From contig LRSR01004114.1 in assembly GCA_001579985.1 (NCBI GenBank), positions 1-23,002 of the forward strand: 23,002 nucleotides of DNA, in the 5' to 3' direction. The notes under the pieces are model-generated. The model had not been told where the DNA came from. It searched no databases and saw only the letters and a program-made list of their open reading frames with translations. A program made the translations under genes and the position numbers. The stretch comes from Hypsibius dujardini. Its lineage: Eukaryota; Tardigrada; Eutardigrada; Parachela; Hypsibiidae. Position 1 is the first letter of the stretch; every line of letters starts with the position of its first letter. Positions 21,001 to 23,002 of the stretch are shown here, one piece after another.

Positions 21001-22600
21001 GATTTCAATCTTGTACCACGTGTTTTGCTGCATGTACATGGGCTCATTTGGAAGGAGGGCCTTCGGGTGCGTGATGACCTTCGTGTCCTCTCCGACATTC
21101 CAGATGAATCGCACCAGTCCGTTGACTACTTCCACTGCCATGAAATCACGGTCCTAATACTCAAGCAACATCGTTTTGGAATCTAAGAAGTCTAAAATAA
21201 TTGGGCAATGTGCTCGTACCAAGGCATAGCTGCGCGGATTGCCGATGTACATTAGCAGTGAACTCTTCTCCGGCGCACTCGTCGAGTAGGTCAGAGTGAT
21301 GGTATTGGCCGAGCTGGGAATGATTGGCGGCTCGAAAGAGCGTCGACAGACACCGTGCTTGTCTGGACTTAAAGACACCTGCAGCGTCGAGGCAGCTTGC
21401 TTCGCTTTGAGGATCACGTCTCGTAGGTTCTGGATCTTTTTCGCCATGCTTCGATGAAGCTCATCAAGCGACTTGGACGTAGTCTCCAAGTCCGCGACAG
21501 AACGATCCAGGTTGCCGATATCTCGGCGAGACTCTTGCACTGTAAAAAAACACGATACAGTCCAAAAAATAAACTCGACTTTCATGGAAAACCGAACAAT
21601 ATTTTGAGGACGCAATTGGTCTTAAGGCTAAAACTCCCACAAGCATAGCAGATATCAAGACAGAACAGGTACTTGTCTGCGTACAGACACAAAGTTAGAC
21701 AGTGAGGCTTAATCACTCTTACCTAGACGTTCTGCTTGATCCAAAGTGCTCTTATCAACTCCCTTAATGCCGTCGAATTGGGGCTTAACATCCGCCGCAA
21801 TTGAATCAGAGATTCGGTCAACTATCACCAGTGCATCGGAAGCAGTCCTCGAAACCTCTGTGATGTTCTCTTGGATATCGTTGATCCGCTCGGTCAAGTC
21901 TGCAACGGATTGAAATCCCGTAAAAAATGAGACAAGCGAAAGCGTAGAGAGAAGGATTACCAAACGGAAGCAGTTCCAGTCTAGCGGCGATGCTGTCTAG
22001 CTCTACACCCGTCCGTTGATTGGTGGCATTGACGCCGTCCAACCTGCCAGTCTCTTCATCCAACTGCTCTTGCAGACTAAACACATCCTCTTCCAAAAGT
22101 TGCTTCGAAGTCTCTTCCAACTCAGCACTTTTGTTTAGAACTTCGCCGGCGCGAACTCCAAGCGGACTGTCCGTTTCGGGGAAGACAACGAGGAAGACTC
22201 CATCGACGGTGCTAGTGACTTTGGTTGTGATATTTTCGGCTTCGTTGACCTGGTCGACGATCTTATCGTACACTCGAGCCGCAATCATGGGGTCTTTTGC
22301 TTCAGCTTTTGCAGAGTCAAATAGTCTAAATGATCAGGGAGGCATAGGCGTATATGGCTAACCGCCTGACAGTATATCTGTCTGTCTGTCTGTCTGTCTG
22401 CTTGCTTGCTTGCCTGTATACTATTCCACATGTACTCACTCTGCGAGCATATCTGCCTTCTCGCTCAGCTCCCGGCTGTGATCCAGCGCCGGTTGAAAGT
22501 ACTTTTCTCGATACTCTGGGTTAAGATCCTCCAGGATGCCTGACGTGTTCTGCAGTACGGCTAGTGCTTCCTGAAACCCTTTCAAGGTCATTTGAGCCTC
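16717..22600 (-). CDS. Laminin subunit alpha, 3' part: coiled coil and LG1-LG5
   Basis: Fifteen exons: 22600-22440, 22325-21961, 21899-21723, 21539-21220, 21153-20996, 20530-20371, 20296-20178, 20112-19944, 19781-19478, 19335-19007, 18937-18671, 18411-18043, 17790-17445, 17379-17246 and 17085-16717 (TAA). They total 3747 bases and 1248 residues, with every phase matching. The first three exons and part of the fourth are the alpha-helical coiled-coil domain that assembles with beta and gamma chains. Five laminin G domains follow. Landmarks are GFFGCLG ... GCAGCAAG at the end of LG1, PFIGCLKDIQ closing LG2, FVGCFTGLIING in LG3, VSDGQWHTVRL and GFRGCIANV in LG4, and LCDGLWHRVKV with FAGCIRGVVVNG in LG5. 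The LG3-LG4 linker is Pro-rich. LG domains bind integrins and dystroglycan at basement membranes. The 5' part lies beyond the window. I cannot say whether this is the alpha1/2-like or alpha3/5-like paralogue. Confidence 0.95.
17150..17236. repeat. TGCC/TGTC microsatellite in the penultimate laminin intron
   Basis: Tandem TGCC units (about 17184-17214) run directly into TGTC units (17215-17236), next to the donor of the exon ending at 17246. In the laminin transcript the tract reads GGCA/GACA. Confidence 0.9.
17836..18003. repeat. GACA microsatellite in a laminin intron
   Basis: Two GACA arrays (about 17838-17872 and 17954-18003) flank a degenerate segment in the intron between exons 18411-18043 and 17790-17445. 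The laminin transcript reads this as TGTC, opposite to the neighbouring intron. It creates an open frame of Cys-Leu-Ser-Val repeats that runs from exon to exon but is intronic. Confidence 0.9.
18412..18670. other. AT-rich laminin intron
   Basis: The intron between exons 18937-18671 and 18411-18043 contains a strongly AT-rich block (about 18480-18600) of TTAAT/ATTAA-type sequence that can fold on itself. Unlike several other laminin introns it has no GACA tract. Confidence 0.5.
19385..19430. repeat. TGTC microsatellite in a laminin intron
   Basis: A run of TGTC units (19391-19418) with degenerate edges lies in the 142-bp intron between exons 19781-19478 and 19335-19007. It occupies a large part of that intron. 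Confidence 0.85.
20560..20960. repeat. Degenerate GACA repeat field in a laminin intron
   Basis: About 400 bases of imperfect GACA/AACA/GATA units fill most of the intron between exons 21153-20996 and 20530-20371. The arrays are diverged, indicating an older expansion than the tract at 17954-18003. Confidence 0.8.
22375..22416. repeat. TGTC/TGCT microsatellite in a laminin intron
   Basis: TGTC units (22377-22400) followed by TGCT units occupy about a third of the 114-bp intron between exons 22600-22440 and 22325-21961. Confidence 0.85.
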
Positions 22601-22894
22601 CTAAAAAGCAAGGCAACTGTAAGTGTTCAGAAATGAACAAAGTGCCCTATTAGAAGAGTACATTGCGGAGTACGACAGAGAGGAGCCCCATTTGGTTGAC
22701 ACCAAAGAAAGTTTCCGGAAAGGAAGACTCAAAGTGATCGTCATCCCACAGTAATAAATACTGTGATCGCAGCAGAAGAGAAAAAGAGAAGAGAAGTTCA
22801 GATAGAACCGAATACCAAATCCACCAAGCAAGTCTGTCTATGTCTGTAGATTTGTCTTTTTGACTACCTGCCTGCCTGTCTATCTGCCTGTATA

Positions 22895-22934
<40 letters not shown>

Positions 22935-23002
22935 GCTGTTTGTCTATTTGTCTGTCTGTTATCTGTATGTCTGTCTGTCTGTCTGTCTGTCTGCCTGCCT
23001 GT
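22601..23002. other. Truncated laminin intron with terminal TGTC/TGCC repeat
   Basis: The sequence upstream of the exon beginning at 22600 (acceptor TGCTTTTTAG) is intronic to the end of the window. From about 22869 it becomes a TGTC/TGCC/TATC repeat array continuing past the edge. No further laminin exon is visible. Confidence 0.75.

Overview
The window is eukaryotic nuclear DNA from an invertebrate. Genes are intron-rich with short GT-AG introns, and the products are metazoan extracellular proteins: laminin alpha, astacin, C-type lectin, MAM and LDLa/trypsin-like domains, plus a rhodopsin-family GPCR. The compact gene spacing and secreted-protein content would fit a tardigrade or similar small ecdysozoan. 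That is an inference; nothing here proves the taxon. Every gene I can support lies on the minus strand.

Layout from low to high coordinate, with each gene read right to left: (1) 223-2170, a two-exon GPCR interrupted by an in-frame TGA before TM1. (2) 2674-2816, an isolated exon-like ORF. (3) 3610-5141, a seven-exon astacin with an FxGD prodomain switch, whose catalytic Glu is Asp. (4) 5568-6164, an old foldback repeat. (5) 6436-8859, a C-type lectin gene (gene A) carrying a pogo-like MITE in an intron. (6) 9116-9318, a possible degenerate copy of the tail domain described below. (7) 10483-11507, relics of an LDLa/S1 protease gene with a TGA at a conserved Trp and no catalytic core. (8) 11969-13962, a second C-type lectin gene with a mucin-like stalk (gene C). 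(9) 14464-16175, a MAM-domain gene with a VPTT-repeat mucin stalk (gene D). (10) 16717-23002, the 3' part of a laminin alpha gene: coiled coil plus five LG domains in 15 exons, with no reading-frame conflict at any junction.

The most interesting signal is a C-terminal module shared by genes A, C and D that I do not recognise as a named domain. Each unit is about 50 residues with two cysteines 29-31 residues apart, ending in a hydrophobic helix-like segment (CREFF..FLEQLLQI). A and D carry two diverged units separated by an RxRR furin-type site. C carries a single unit that looks like a fusion of the first half of unit 1 with the second half of unit 2. The same tail is attached to different recognition heads (lectin or MAM) through acidic or Thr-rich linkers. 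This suggests a locally expanded, domain-shuffled family of secreted adhesion or recognition proteins.

Laminin introns are rich in TGTC/GACA tetranucleotide tracts whose orientation differs between introns. Some of these produce long but spurious open frames. Exon coordinates were derived by hand from splice signals and phase agreement; no transcript evidence was available.
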